Positions 34,851 to 46,807 of a stretch of 64,000 bases of DNA are shown here, one piece after another (position 1 is the first letter of the stretch; the number at the start of each line of letters is the position of its first letter). Source of the stretch: Azadirachta indica (Eukaryota > Streptophyta > Magnoliopsida > Sapindales > Meliaceae); NCBI GenBank assembly GCA_022749755.1, contig CM040445.1, forward strand, positions 1,199,182 to 1,263,181, given 5' to 3'. Made by a program: the position numbers and the translations under genes. The notes under the pieces are model-generated. The model made no database searches and had not been told where the DNA came from. It saw only the letters and a list, made by a program, of their open reading frames with translations.

Positions 34851-35117
34851 TTTTCTACGTAATGAGTTCAGGTTTTCATATAGCAGAACATAAAATTGGC
34901 AAACATAATATGAAAAGCAAAACTGAAGATGAAAAATCCAGCGAAACCTGTAACTCAAAAAATGTGGGAGATTATATAAATAAGCCCAGCTTGAGATTCC
35001 AGTATATTCATGAATTTTCAGTCGATGCCTTTGTCAGCAACGGAAATGAGTCTAATCTTTCTTTCTTTTAAAAAAAAATTAATATAATTTGAGATAAGTA
35101 ACTTAATTTTGAATATA

Positions 35118-35167
35118 TGTATGTATGTATGTGTATGTATGTATGTATGCATGCATGTATGTATGTT
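35118..35167. repeat. (GTAT)n microsatellite
   Basis: About 50 bp of GTAT/GCAT tetranucleotide repeat between two subtilase relics. Confidence 0.75.
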
Positions 35168-35684
35168 TGGAGTGTACCACAAATGCATGTATCTAGACTC
35201 TAGATTTTTAACTGTAATATTAGTAGTTATATTTGTAATTAAAAATCTTGTGTTCAAATCCTGTTAAGTGCAGGTGCAACGACTGATGTATGGATGAAGG
35301 TCAAGTTACTTGCCCTTTCTGCATCTGTGCTATATTTATCCATCTACAGGCTCTGGAGGAAATCCATGGATGCTTGAAAATAATTGATAATTCTTTATAA
35401 TAAATTTGCTATAGAAACAAGATGAATTCACTAACAGGAAACCATTTACGCCAGAAAATGTCAGTTTTTGTTGTCAACAATATTTAATTGTTTTATTTCA
35501 TTTATAGCATTACTGTTATTTTCTTAGTTCTCCACCTTTAGTGAATTGACCTGCAGGCAGCAGTGGCCAATTCGTGTTGGCTTGAAACTTTGAAAGGCCC
35601 ATTGCGACTGCATAAATCACATTTCTCCTACTAAAAATACCGTGTTTATTCATAAATGTTATTGCATCGCAATGATCGGCCATC

Positions 35685-35913
35685 TTAAACAGCAGAATTT
35701 GTTCCAAATTTCACAGCACGAACGGCTATAGGGCTCCTAAGAAAAATGCTCGCCATCAGTCCAAGTTAGGATCCCGAATGTATAATCTCCACGAACTGCA
35801 TCAGCCGAGAATGTAACTGTTGAAGGAAATAATTTTGTTGGTCGTGTTGAAACTTAGAACTGCAGGCTCAACTGTCATTTTTATGCCGTACGAGCCTCAG
35901 TTTGGGCTCTAAT
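35685..35913 (-). pseudogene. subtilase relic, C-terminal end of the last exon
   Basis: Minus-strand homology to the fibronectin-like C-terminal end of the neighbouring pseudogene, from the EPQLRLVRHKNDS-like start through a GDYTFG-like segment to a TAA at 35687-35685. The frame is broken several times. Homology continues beyond the stop (GATGGCC), as in the copy ending at 36308, so the two arose by tandem duplication. Confidence 0.75.
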
Positions 35914-36307
35914 TTCATGTTAAATTATTGTTTAATCTACAAAATAGTATTTAAACTCTAATCTAGAACATATCTTTTTAGATATTATATATATATATGT
36001 AATTGCTTGGTGACCAACCTGCGGTTTGAGGGATGTCCAATTCTTGCTCCCTCAATGACGTACATTGGTGACGGATGATTTTGTACAAGACAGCCAAAAA
36101 TAGATAACTGAGGCCCAAGACATTTAAAAAGTAAAGTTAATTGACTAATATTTTAAAATTAATTAATAAATTAAAGGATAAATGGATAAATTTGGGCGAA
36201 GATTGCATCATTCCAATTAGTCCAACGGGCTAACCAACGCTGAGGAATTGTTCAACGAAGATTACAAGATTTGCAAGTTTATTTGGTGGTTGCAATAATA
36301 GGCCATC

Positions 36308-39300
36308 TTAAACCTCAGAATATGATCCAAATTTGACAGCACGAATGGCTACAGGGCTTCTGACAAAATGCTGACCGTCACTCCATGTTAGGCTCCGAAT
36401 GTGTAATCTCCACGCACCAGTTGAGCTGAGAAGGAAACTTTGAAGGGGAGAATTTTGGTAGTCATGTTGAAACTTAGAACTTGAGGCTCAACCATCATTT
36501 TTATGCCGTACGGAGCTTCCATTTGAGCTTTATACACCGAGTTAACGGATCCCACATTTTTCACTTTTCTTATCACTGCTACTGTCTTGCTGAGATTTGG
36601 GATTGTGATAAATGGCTAGTTTAGGTTCAGTCCCTGATTGCTTTTCTTGCAACTGACTCTGGTCATAGTTGATCTTGCAATTAATGTCTTGTTGTCACCT
36701 ATGGAACAGAGGAATTGGATATATTCCTCAATGGTGATATCATAAACAAGCCCCGGATTCATTGCCTTGTTCGGATTAACATGTCCCATGTCAAATGGGT
36801 CTGCTGGTTTGCCAGTAGAACCCTCCTCAAATATACTCATTCCCTCCTTTCCAGTTTGAGAAGCTGCAGAAGTCACCAGTTGTGTTGCATATGCTGTTAC
36901 TTCAAAAAGGAAGAGGAAAATTTCTCAATCCGGCTAACCTGTAGTAACAAGAGCTGATCTTATAGCTGCTGGAGACCAGTCTCGATGTGTAGATTTTATG
37001 AGAGTTACTATTCCTGATACATGGGAATACGCCATTGAAGTTCCTGACGTGAATTCGTACACATCGGTATGTTTTGAATTGAGTGCTGGATATGCAGCTA
37101 AGATATCCACACCCGGTGCAACTATGTAAATACGTTAGACATTAACCAATGAAGAGATGAGGAATTTTGGAATTTTTGGATTTACTTTACTTTAGTACGA
37201 CTGAAAATTTTACTTATCGGCCATACTTTTTAACACAGATGGGGATACAGAACTAGGTCCTCTGGACCAGAAAAATGCAACTTGTGGAGATGCCAAATCC
37301 CCGATAGTAGTCTTGGGAAAACTGAGCTTTGTAATTGGAGAACTACGCAAGAAATAAACAAAATAAATTTCATTCAGCTTACAAACCTGCAATTTTATGT
37401 TTTCTCCATCTTTACCTTGCTCTTCTAATGTCGGTAAGTATTTGTGTCCCTATTTCATAGTCTACGTTAATACAAGGAATACTGCAAGGGGCAAGCCCGT
37501 CAGAATGAAACTGCGCAAATATGAGTCCAACCCCTCCCGCTTTATTCACAGTATCTGCTGCCGAAAGTATATCCTGCGTAGCTGTTTTCGAAAAGCATAA
37601 TATGATTTTCCGTGCAGCTAGTGTTGCATTAAGACTTCCCTCCTGCCAATCCGTGCTGAAAGAAAATGAAAGCATATATATCACACAGAAAACGGGAGAG
37701 AGAACATAATATTAAGGTCCAAAAATGGAGAAAGAAGCTCTGACGCTGATACTTCTGGAGAAAGAACAGCTATGCGTTCAGAATATGTGAGGCTGGTAAA
37801 TCCATGATTACTTTTTTCAGTATCCACAGATTGCCCCTGCAACAAAAGGATTGTAAGATATCTTGGCTCATTGCATTCTTTGCCAGATATCAGTAATGCA
37901 TTATTTACTTTACCCAGAGAATTTGGTTACTGTGGGGAAGGTCCTGTCTGTTATGGCGGCTCCAACAGTAATAATCCAGGGTGCAATACTCTCAATCGTT
38001 TGTGAGGTAGGACCATCATTTCCTGCTGAAGCAACCACAGTAATCCCCTTGGAAATTGCATGGAAAGAACCTACAGCAATCGAATTTTGTCGATCAATGT
38101 GAGATAACAATGGTATTTGCTTGCCAATCGACACTGATATGATATCCACTCCGTCGTGTATAGCTTTGTCAAATGCTTTTAGCATACCAGCAACAGTGCA
38201 TAATCCTCCAAACCAGCAAGCCTTGTAGACTGCTAAGTGAGCAAGCGGTGCTCCTTCTCTGGCTAAACCTGTGGCTAGTCCTCCATTGGTTGCTTTCTCA
38301 AAAAAATAACCAGCAGTTGTGGAAGCTGTATGTATTCCATGTCCATTTGCATCCCGCGGAGAAAAAAACTCAGTCATTTTGCTTGTGTTAGAGTTAATGT
38401 ATGGTTTAATCATATCTATGAGCCCTTCAACAAAATAACGATTCCCAATCAGTTTTTTGTTGCAGTTGGAGGAGTCGAACTTGTCTCCCTTTTGGCATAT
38501 TCCTTTCCAGTGGGGTGGAATTGGATCCATGCCTTCATCATTAAACTTTCAGATTCTGGCCAAACTCTTGCCAAATTTGAAATTCATTTAATGCTCAATA
38601 GATCTTCTAGAAGTTATTCCTCATTTCTTCAGAAACTTGTATCATTATTGCCTGAATCTATGACACCAATGATAGTTCCTTTACCCATGTTGCTCTTCGC
38701 TAACAGATTTTTGGATGAAGGATAATTGAGCCCCAGGAATTCCCAGCTTCTGGTTGTATGATGCTTGCGAATGTCGTTTGGAATTACTTGGAGAACGCCT
38801 GGAAGCTCTGCAAAATAAAGGTGGAAAATATTTTAAGGTAATGAAAGAGGTGGGCCAACACATGTGCTCTTAGGTAAGTTATGATACCTGCAATCTTTGC
38901 TGCCTGAGTTTCTGTTAACCTCACAGCAAATCCGGAAAAGCCATCTTTATAGCTGTATATAATTGAACGCTTTGCTGCTTCTTTGCTGTGTTACAAATAA
39001 CGGAAGGTTCTCATCTTTATATAATCGAAATTTAATTAACAATTATAATATTATATTCAGTATGTGGATTTGAAGCCATACCTTCCAAGCACAGTTGATA
39101 GTATTTTGTGCTGAGACTTTGTGGTGGTTACCGGATCTTCATCCTTTTTCTCTCCCACATACACAACGTGCACCTATAACATTCTCTATTATGTTTAGAA
39201 TTTCATACCAGAATTAATAAAAATGGACAAATTAAGAAGAAAGTGAGAAAGGTCAGAATCCCGAAGTTGAAGTTGCATACATATACTTACAATAGTTTTT

Positions 39301-39350
39301 GTATCAACCAATGCTAAGGATATCTGAAGTCAGTACTGGAGTAGAATGAA
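36308..39350 (-). pseudogene. near full-length SBT3-type subtilase pseudogene
   Basis: All ten exon equivalents of the intact gene at 50.5-53.65 kb can be found in order. Preserved pieces include the I9 inhibitor part (VHVVYVGEKKDEDP, then GFSGFAVRLTETQ), the catalytic Asp segment (IIGVIDSG), the catalytic His segment (GHGIHTAS, Thr to Ile), the oxyanion Asn (SAGNDGPTSQ) and the Ser segment (SGTSMAYSH). Lesions: a stop in the signal-peptide exon; a GC instead of GT donor after exon 4 (near 38651); a one-base loss near 38545; a frameshift and an AT donor at the end of exon 5 (near 37890); a damaged donor after exon 8; a TAG at 36618-36616; and a one-base loss near 36392. It is probably silent as a protease. 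Confidence 0.88.
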
Positions 39351-39504
39351 AACAAGAATTCCAAGCTACTGAATCTTTCTTGCCCCTATTCTCTTTCTTG
39401 AGATGGTATCTACTGAATCTTGAGTTTTGTAAATTTTGAAAAATATGTGAAGACTCGTGAGTTATCCCATCAAGGCATCTGTGATAAAACAGAACATCAC
39501 AAAA

Positions 39505-39639
39505 ATGGCGAAACGAGAATCTTTTCCGTTTGTTGCACTTTACTTTTTATTTTTGCTGGGACTTTATGTTCCATCAAATTTAGAAGCGAGCACTCCTTGG
39601 TATTCCATGTGGAACACATTTTCCTGTAGAAAGATTTAA
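39505..39639 (+). other. small open frame with signal-peptide-like start
   Basis: 44 codons beginning MAKRESFPFVALYFLFLLGL, then YVPSNLEAS, a convincing cleavable signal peptide shape, followed by only about 15 residues with one cysteine. It may be the leftover first exon of a secreted-protein gene. The family is not recognised. Confidence 0.25.
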
Positions 39640-39883
39640 CCGAGATTAACGGTCATTTTCCAGCTTTTTATCTAGTCAACTTGTTACAGTAGACCTTATA
39701 GGCTGGAGACATCTGTGACTGTTAAACTGCTGTCAATAAATGGCTGCAGGGTTCCTAATCTCAGAGTTTCAACATAATAAAAGTGACCAAATTCTGATGA
39801 TCTACATGCATTCATTTTAAACATATTTTTTAATTATTTAAATTGATTTGCTACCAGACGTTTCGTAGGATGTATTTGTCAAA

Positions 39884-40119
39884 TACTCCAAAAAATTCAT
39901 GGCGGAGTACATAGTCTTGCTCTCAATAGTCTGCATTGGTGATAATGGTACTGCACTATATTGATAGGTCCCTTGATCCACTTATCAATTTCACTGTCCC
40001 CTACTCCAAAAATTCGTGGTGGGGTGTCATAATCTTGCTCTCATTATTCTACATTGGTGATGATGATATTGCACTACATTGGCATGCCCCTTGATCCACT
40101 TACTAATTTCACCGTCCCC
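39884..40119. repeat. 118-bp tandem duplication, diverged
   Basis: Two consecutive units begin TACTCCAAAAA at 39884 and 40002 and share TCTTGCTCTCA, CATTGGTGATGATG-like and CCCTTGATCCACTTA blocks in the same order, ending CACTGTCCCC or CACCGTCCCC. Confidence 0.8.
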
Positions 40120-41383
40120 TTTTAACTAAAGCCCAGCCTTCGAGATTCGGATCCATCAATTTTCAGACTGTGTCCTTTTGCTTTTATCTGTTTCTTCATT
40201 GTTAGCAATGGGAACGGGTCTAATACTTTTCCATGAAAAAGCAGAATGGCTCCAAGAAAATGTGCCCATGTGATTAACCCAATTCAATGATGATAACAAG
40301 GAAAATGGAGTTAGTGGAAGACTTCGGCTCATCAATTGACTCGAGGAAAATGTTACATACCTAGAGCTAGTCGAATACAGAGCACAAAAGTAAATTGATT
40401 GTGTTTTCTGTTGAAGAATTTTATATACTTTCCAATCACATGTTAGATTTCTCTGACTTGGCTGAGCCTCTGTGTCAGTGGGGCCGAAAAGGTCAAGGTA
40501 AGATTCTTCCAAAGACAATAACGAATGATTTATTATCGTTTTACTGTGAAGTTATTCTTAAATTTCTCACCAAATGTGCATTTTATTATTTACAATATCT
40601 TACAGAAAGACTAAAATGATTCTGAGCCATTTGCTTTGTATTTGACAATTCAATAATTTATAATTTGCTTTCTGGGAAGCACGGAAATCTCCAATTGTGG
40701 TCGGAGCACGCTTGTAGAATTTGTGGTCTGACATCTATTGAACTTGTCACATCGTGTATCCCATGAACATAGGTTCTGTCGTTAAGTATGCAATTATGCA
40801 AAATCGAATCAAGGCTCGAGTGCAGAGGACTAACATTTGTGAAAATCCTGGTAAGGATAGCAGCTATTTCTTAGATTTGGCTTGTCCTACTCTACTTTCT
40901 GAGAGTGGACTGCTGAGAGGTAGCTGAGTTGTAATCATCTACAAAGATAAAAATGAGACGAAATTTACAGTTTGAAATTTCATTCGGTTACTAATCTGAA
41001 TTCTCAATTACTTGTGTATATGTCTGCTTCAGTTATGCTTTAATATCTGATATTTCCTTCAATTATTTCCTCCTTCTGTTAATAATGAATTCTTACAGTT
41101 TCAATGAAGTGAACATTATGAATGAAGTATCAGCTTCTTCTATACTGTTGCACATTTTTGGTCGCCTTCGAAGTGTTAAGAATTAAAAGATGCCTTTTCA
41201 TGTATGAAACTTAATAGGATTATTCATTGCAAAATATTCATAAAGGTCACTGCCTACAAGCACAATTATTCTCTTCTCAAATGTGTAGATGACATATTTC
41301 CCACGGGCGTATGACACCAAGATTTTAGAACAAGAGCTTAGTTATCAACTTATGTCCTCACAGATATAGGACATTATGGATAC
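40120..41383. other. intergenic DNA left of the gypsy element
   Basis: A 120-codon minus-strand open frame at 40156-40518 has no recognisable domain and lies in otherwise non-coding DNA. I find no gene I can support. Confidence 0.45.
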
Positions 41384-42262
41384 TGTCACAGGGGACTTTT
41401 TGTTAATGCAGCAACCCTGCGCTTGCGCCAAATAACTTCAGCCACCAATTTCCCACTTCTGCAATGGAGGTTCACTCTCGAAACTTTCTACACTTTGAAG
41501 GAAAATACACTTAACTTGCATAAGTTTACGAAGGGAAAACTCTTTTCAACTTTTCTATTTCTCTCAAAAAAGTATTACAAATGTACAAGGTTTGCTATGC
41601 TAAAGATTCACTTCACACTTACTTGATGATCTCTAGCACACTCACTACCGTATATATATACAAGTAAAGGCAACCAACACCCCTAGTTGCTACGGCCACA
41701 TGTCTCACACACATGCTGCCACAATACATTTCCCTAATCAAAATGAACTATTCTTAAGGCCACTTTGTGTGCCACTTTCCTTAAGTCAAGGGATTGCCTA
41801 CCAAGTCATCTTGACTTAGTCCTACCTTGACACCTCATCAAAGACCAAGTCTCCCTGCTTTAATCCTAGCAAGTGCAGCCCGTTTATGGCCTTATTGAAT
41901 ACCCCCGTTACTGCCTTGAGTCTTCTAGCTCATGGCCTACGTCCGTATTTACCCACATAACTCGTTATTGCCACTCATTATACAGCCCAGCTACTGCCTT
42001 GTTGCTGCCTGTACCATTTCCGCTCACAACTATGTTTCGGGTCAGATGGATCCGTAACAATGATTCCGGCTGTTCTCTTAGTGTTCTCAGAACACTAATC
42101 TTTCTCGGAGTGCCTAGCATCACTCTTTGCAACGTAGTCTCGTACCCTCATCTTAATTTGCCAAGATATGTCGTGCAGTCTTGTGTAAATCCCGCAACCT
42201 GTCAACTTGATGCAAGACCGTCATTAAGTATGTTGCGTGTCACAAGTTTTAAGGCTATAAAA
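41384..42262 (-). repeat. 3' LTR of the gypsy element
   Basis: On + it begins TGTCACAGGGGACTTTTTGT and ends GGCTATAAAA, where the other LTR ends GGCTGTAACA, so the terminal CA has mutated. In the first 120 bp compared by eye it differs from the 5' LTR at about 14 positions, nearly all C/T or G/A. A purine tract (AGGGGTGG on the minus strand) abuts it inside the element. Confidence 0.93.
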
Positions 42263-42665
42263 AACCACCCCTAGCAGAAGAGCCCGACGCCCTCATCGGA
42301 AGGGTGTATAAGTACGCCTTAACCTCTTTTTCGAATTGCCACAAAGTGACATCTCGCTCCCAACTAGCATCAGCTTCGCTGCTGTTCTTCCATTGCACCA
42401 AATATTCTGTGCACTGGTTCTTTTTGCTTTGCCCCATTGTTCGATGATCAAGGATTTTCTCTACTTCCTTGTCAAATTGCTTCCGAATCATAGGAGGAGC
42501 TCTCTTAGCTTGACGACGCTCGTCATCAATCAAGTTTTCATGGAAAGGCTTGAGAAAGCTTACATGAAATATGGGATGGATCTTCAGCCTTTCAGGTAGC
42601 TCCAACCGATAAGCTACTCTCCCCACTCTTTTCATAATTTCAAAAAGTCCATCATATTTCGGCAC
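42263..42665 (-). pseudogene. gypsy integrase C-terminus with chromodomain
   Basis: Open minus-strand frame: a KIHPIFHVSFLKPFH block typical of the post-integrase region, then a chromodomain (EVEKILDHR, then EYLVQWKN, then ASWERDV), which in chromoviruses targets integration to marked chromatin. It overlaps the polypurine tract at its 3' end. Confidence 0.85.
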
Positions 42666-43040
42666 CAGCCCTCAATGTACAGTTTTGCTACTTATTTTCT
42701 TCCATATTTAAGGTGTGAGCTTGAGCAACACCTTGTTGCCCATGTCAAACTCTAACGATCTCCTTCCAATATTCGTATACTTCTTTGTTCGTCTAGACGC
42801 TTTAGCCAAGCTATCTAATGCTTGAGCCAACAACTCTTACTTGTCTCGTACAAACCTATGTGTTGCTGGACACTTCACTCTAGTAACTTGTTTTGCCACC
42901 TCGTGTGGAGTAAGTGGCTGCTCCCTCAAGACTAACTCTACTGGACTCATTCCCGTTGCTGAGGAACGATGTATGTTGTAGCAAAATTGGGCCACATCAA
43001 GTAAATTCACCTAATTCTTCTAACTGGTTGTTACATAGTG

Positions 43041-43580
43041 TCACAAGTACTTCTCGAGTAATGCATTCACCCTCTCTGTCTGCCCACCGGTCTGAGGATG
43101 ATTAGGCGTCAAAAATTTCAACTCGATCCCTATCAAGTTGAAGAGTATTGTCCAAAATCGACCCGTGAAGCGAGCGTCTCTATCGCTCACGATATCTTTA
43201 GGAATTCCAAAGTACTTCACCACATACTTATAGAACAATTCCGCTGCCATGTCCGTTGTACATGCGTGAGGTACGGGTATAAATACTGCATATTTGGTGA
43301 AGCGGTCTACTATTACCAACACCGATTTCTGCCCATTTGCTTTTGCCATGCTTGAGATGAAATCCATCGAGATTGATTGCCACGGTCTCTCTAGATTCGC
43401 TAATGGTTGTAATAGGCCTGTTGGTCTCTACTTCTCCGACTTGTCTTATTGGCATACTAGACAAGTTTTGACATACAAGCGTATGTCTTCTTCCATCTTT
43501 GGCCAGTAGTAAGAACGCTCCAAGAGCGCCATCATCCACTCGAACCCTGAATGCCCGGCTCATTGAGGATCATATGTCTC
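43041..43580 (-). pseudogene. gypsy integrase, zinc-finger and catalytic core
   Basis: The core frame (43041-43367) keeps the three catalytic acidic positions, in VIVDRFTKY, VSDRDARF and QTGGQTERVN. The preceding HHCC zinc-finger part (43580-43420) is readable only by changing frame, with HYYERH and CLVCQ followed at once by a stop. Confidence 0.85.
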
Positions 43581-44177
43581 TCATAGTAATGTTCGTCTAA
43601 GTTCCCTACCACTTGGAACATAGAGCCTTCCTCCGCGTGCATAGATTAATCTATCCTCAAGCCAAAATCTACGCACGAGCCCATCCTTAATCTCGTCACG
43701 AAGTCGGCAGTATATAGAGTCTCCGTCAACATGCTGCCGCACCTTATCAATGAAGTTCGAAACCACTGAGGTTAGGGCCGCCACATAGCCCTCGACTTCC
43801 TTTCGACTGAGAGCGTCCGTAACCATATTTTGCCTCCCTAGCTTGTGTATCCATTTAAAGTCAAACTCAGCAAGAAATTCCTGCCATCTTATTTGTTTCG
43901 GGGACAATTTCTTCTATGAGTAGAAGTATGTATTCGCCACATTGTCTGTCACTACCATAAAGAGTGTTCCAAGGAGATAATGTCGTTATGTTGCTAAATA
44001 ATGCACTACTGCTGTAATCTCCTTTTCATGGGTTGAATATTGCTGCTCTGCATCCTTCAACTTTCGACTTTCGAAAGCAATTGAGTGCCCTTCTTGCACT
44101 AACACGCCACCAATTGCCTTGTCCGATGTATCCATATAGACCTCAAAAGGTTTGCTGAAATCTGGTAGCTTAAGCAT
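43581..44177 (-). pseudogene. gypsy RNase H region
   Basis: Two broken frames: the first contains VYMDTSDKAIGGVL and YSTHEKE, the second RWQEFLAEFDF and TDALSRKEVEGY. Both are standard landmarks of the Ty3/gypsy RNase H and its C-terminal tether. Confidence 0.85.
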
Positions 44178-44339
44178 GGGCTTGGAAGCTACTGCACTTT
44201 TGATGTCATCGAAGGCGCATTGGCATGCCTCGGTCCATTCTCATTTTTTATCTTTCCGCAATAAATCAGTAAGCACATTAACTCTTTTGGAGTAGTTCTC
44301 AATGAATTTTCTGTAGTAGTTAGATAAGCCAATGAAAGA

Positions 44340-44966
44340 TCAAAGTTTAGGTACCTTTTTAGGTTCGATCCAGTCAACGATTGCTTTAACTTTCCTTTCG
44401 TCTATGCGAATGCTGCCGCTGCTTACCCAATGGTTGAAAAATAACACTTCTCGCCTACAGAATTCGCATTTTTCCCTCTTAACATATAGCTTGTGTTCTT
44501 GTAACTTTGTGAACACATGTCGTAGGTGCTCGAAATAATCTCTAAAACTCTTGCTGTACACCACAATGTCGTCTAGGTAGACGACCACAAACTTGTCCAA
44601 AAACTCATAGAGAACCTTATTCATGAGATTGCAAAAGGTAGCAGGTGCATTGGTAAGTTCGAATGGCATTACAAGAAATTTATACGAACTATACCTTATT
44701 ACACATGTTGTTTTTGCTTCGTCACCTTCAGCGATCCTCACTTGCCAATAGCTCGCTGTCAAATCAAGCTTCGTAAAGTAGCAAGCACTGCCCAACTGGT
44801 CAAACAAATCAGCAACATTGAGGAAGAGGTATTTGTTCTTTACTATGACCTTGTTGAGTACGCGGTAGTCTACGCACATTCGCAGCGATCTATCTTGCTT
44901 CTTTTGAAATAAAATAGGTGCGCCATAAGGAGTCTTCGAGAGTTGAATGTACCCCGCATCCAGCAA
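44340..44966 (-). pseudogene. gypsy reverse transcriptase
   Basis: Long frame with the RT blocks SLRMCVDYRVLNK, YFTKLDLTASYWQV, FLVMPFELTNAPATF and the catalytic YLDDIVVYS. The chain is cut off from the RNase H part by stops near 44.34 kb. The FFNHWVSSG segment shows decay of the usual FLGHxVS motif. Confidence 0.9.
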
Positions 44967-45166
44967 CTCATCGAGTTGTCTCTATAACTCCACTAACTCG
45001 ACTGGTGACATTAGTAAAGAGCCTACGCAGGAGGTCTCGCGCCAGGTTTCAACTTAATGTGGTGATCAATAACATGCCTAGGGGGAAACTCTTTGGGGAG
45101 TTCGAGTGGCATGAAGTCCGTAAACTCATCTAACACTGTAGCATACTCATCAAGCACCTTCACGAC

Positions 45167-45600
45167 CTAGTCCGGCTTGATCTCTACAAGCATTACAATG
45201 TACAACATCTCCTGCTTCTTGAGCCCCTTGCTAAACTGAATGGCGGATTGTAACGATAGCCCCGATCTGCCATTCTCTAGAAACTCATAAGGTACAAGCT
45301 GTGGAGTCTTTCTCGTAATCAACAAACTCCGCATTTGAGGCATCATATATGCCATGGCGCCCACAAGAAATTCGATTCCCAAAATTAAATCGAAATTTTC
45401 GAGAGGTAAAACTGAGAAATGTACCTTATCTTCCCAATCTCCGACTCTCAAAGAGCTTATGGTCATTCCTTGAAGAACCATATCTGATGAATTCACGGCC
45501 CGCACAGCACAGATGCTCCCTCAATATTCAACCCCAGGCACTGTACCTCCCGTGCTGCCAAGAAGTTGTTTGTTGCACCCGTGTCTATCATTACCCAAAT
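45167..45600 (-). pseudogene. gypsy aspartic protease region
   Basis: The active-site motif VMIDTGATNNF lies at about 45580, in a different frame from the downstream FDLILGIEFL block (45167-45505). A frameshift therefore splits the retropepsin-like domain. Confidence 0.75.
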
Positions 45601-45675
45601 CTCGATGCCATTTACATGTACTTTTATGTATGTAAGACCCCGGTAACTTTTATCGATCCGCAACACTTTGCAACG

Positions 45676-46807
45676 CTACTGTTGCAAAGGGTTGAGCTTT
45701 GGAATGCACTCCTCCGCTTTCGGATTTTCTTCTTTGGCAACCATTGCATTTAGCTTGCTGCGCTTTAGACATTCTTTTGCCCTATCGGGACTGTTGCAAA
45801 TGAAGCACGCCAAGCCCTTCTTTTCTATTTTTGGTGGCTTTGATCGGCTAGATTCTCTCTCTTTCTTTCGGCCATCATTCTTTGAAGAACTAGCATTCTT
45901 CTTCTTGCCCTCATTTCTCTTTTGTTCGGTTGTAATTCCGAACTTGTAGTCCACTAAGCTATTCGCTATTGCAATTGCCGTAGGCAAGTCTCTCACCACT
46001 TGCCTTTGTAGCTTCGTTTGGCTATAATCCAGAAATGAAATTGAGGAGCTTGTCTTCATTTGACATGTTCTTGATGTCGAGCATCAACGAACTGAACGCC
46101 TTTACATACTCACGCACAGAACCTATGTGCTTGAGTCTCTTTAAACTTTCCCTCGCAAGCCACCCTGCATTGCAAGGAAAAAACTGAGCCTTCAGCCCTC
46201 GTTTTAGTGAATCCCATGTATTGACAATAGCGCGTTACGCTTCCACATCTTCTTAAAGTCGAGTACGCTACCACAACTTCACATATCCCTCTAGATACAT
46301 GCTTGTGATGGTAACTTGCTCTGCTTCAGGTATTCGGACCGCTTTAAAGTATTGCTCCATATCCCAAAGGAAGTTCTCCAATTCCTTTGTGTTACGTGAG
46401 CCGTTGAAACCTTTAAATTCTGGCACTTTGATCTTTGAAGGACCCAGCTTCGTCGGTGTCGAAGTGTTGCCTAATGCGCGGTTTAGCAACCTGACCTCTC
46501 CTTCGAGATCATTGATACATGCTTTTAACGCTCTCGCCAACAATCCTACATCCTCCATGGATGCATTCAGTTTCTCCGCAAATAAATTGGTAAAATCATT
46601 CAACTCTTGTAGAAAGCTAGCAATTTCAGAAGTGTTGAGCTCTAATTGCACCGCTAATGGATTTGCATAAGCTGGTATGGAATAGACAATTCTTTCCAGC
46701 TGACCCATTCTTTCCTTCAATGTCTCTCCCAACTTGTTTACGCAGAAGATAAGAAATGTAGAAAATAGAATAAAGAAGCCTAACCAGACTCTGATACCAA
46801 TTGTCAC
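45676..46807 (-). pseudogene. gypsy gag
   Basis: The N-terminal gag frame (46268-46807) holds the KVPEFKGFNGSRN and ELENFLWDMEQYF landmarks of the retrotransposon gag domain. A second frame (45676-46059) contains the nucleocapsid zinc knuckle CFICNSPDRAKEC, in which the usual histidine is Asp. Stops lie between the two frames. Confidence 0.88.
46784..46799 (-). other. primer-binding site for initiator Met-tRNA
   Basis: On the minus strand TGGTATCAGAGTCTGG starts two bases inside the 5' LTR and fits the standard plant initiator Met-tRNA 3'-end complement (TGGTATCAGAGC...). Confidence 0.88.

Noticed and set aside
43041..46670. Several plus-strand open frames of 60-134 codons within the gypsy element
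   Set aside because: They are antisense shadows of the minus-strand gag-pol remains.
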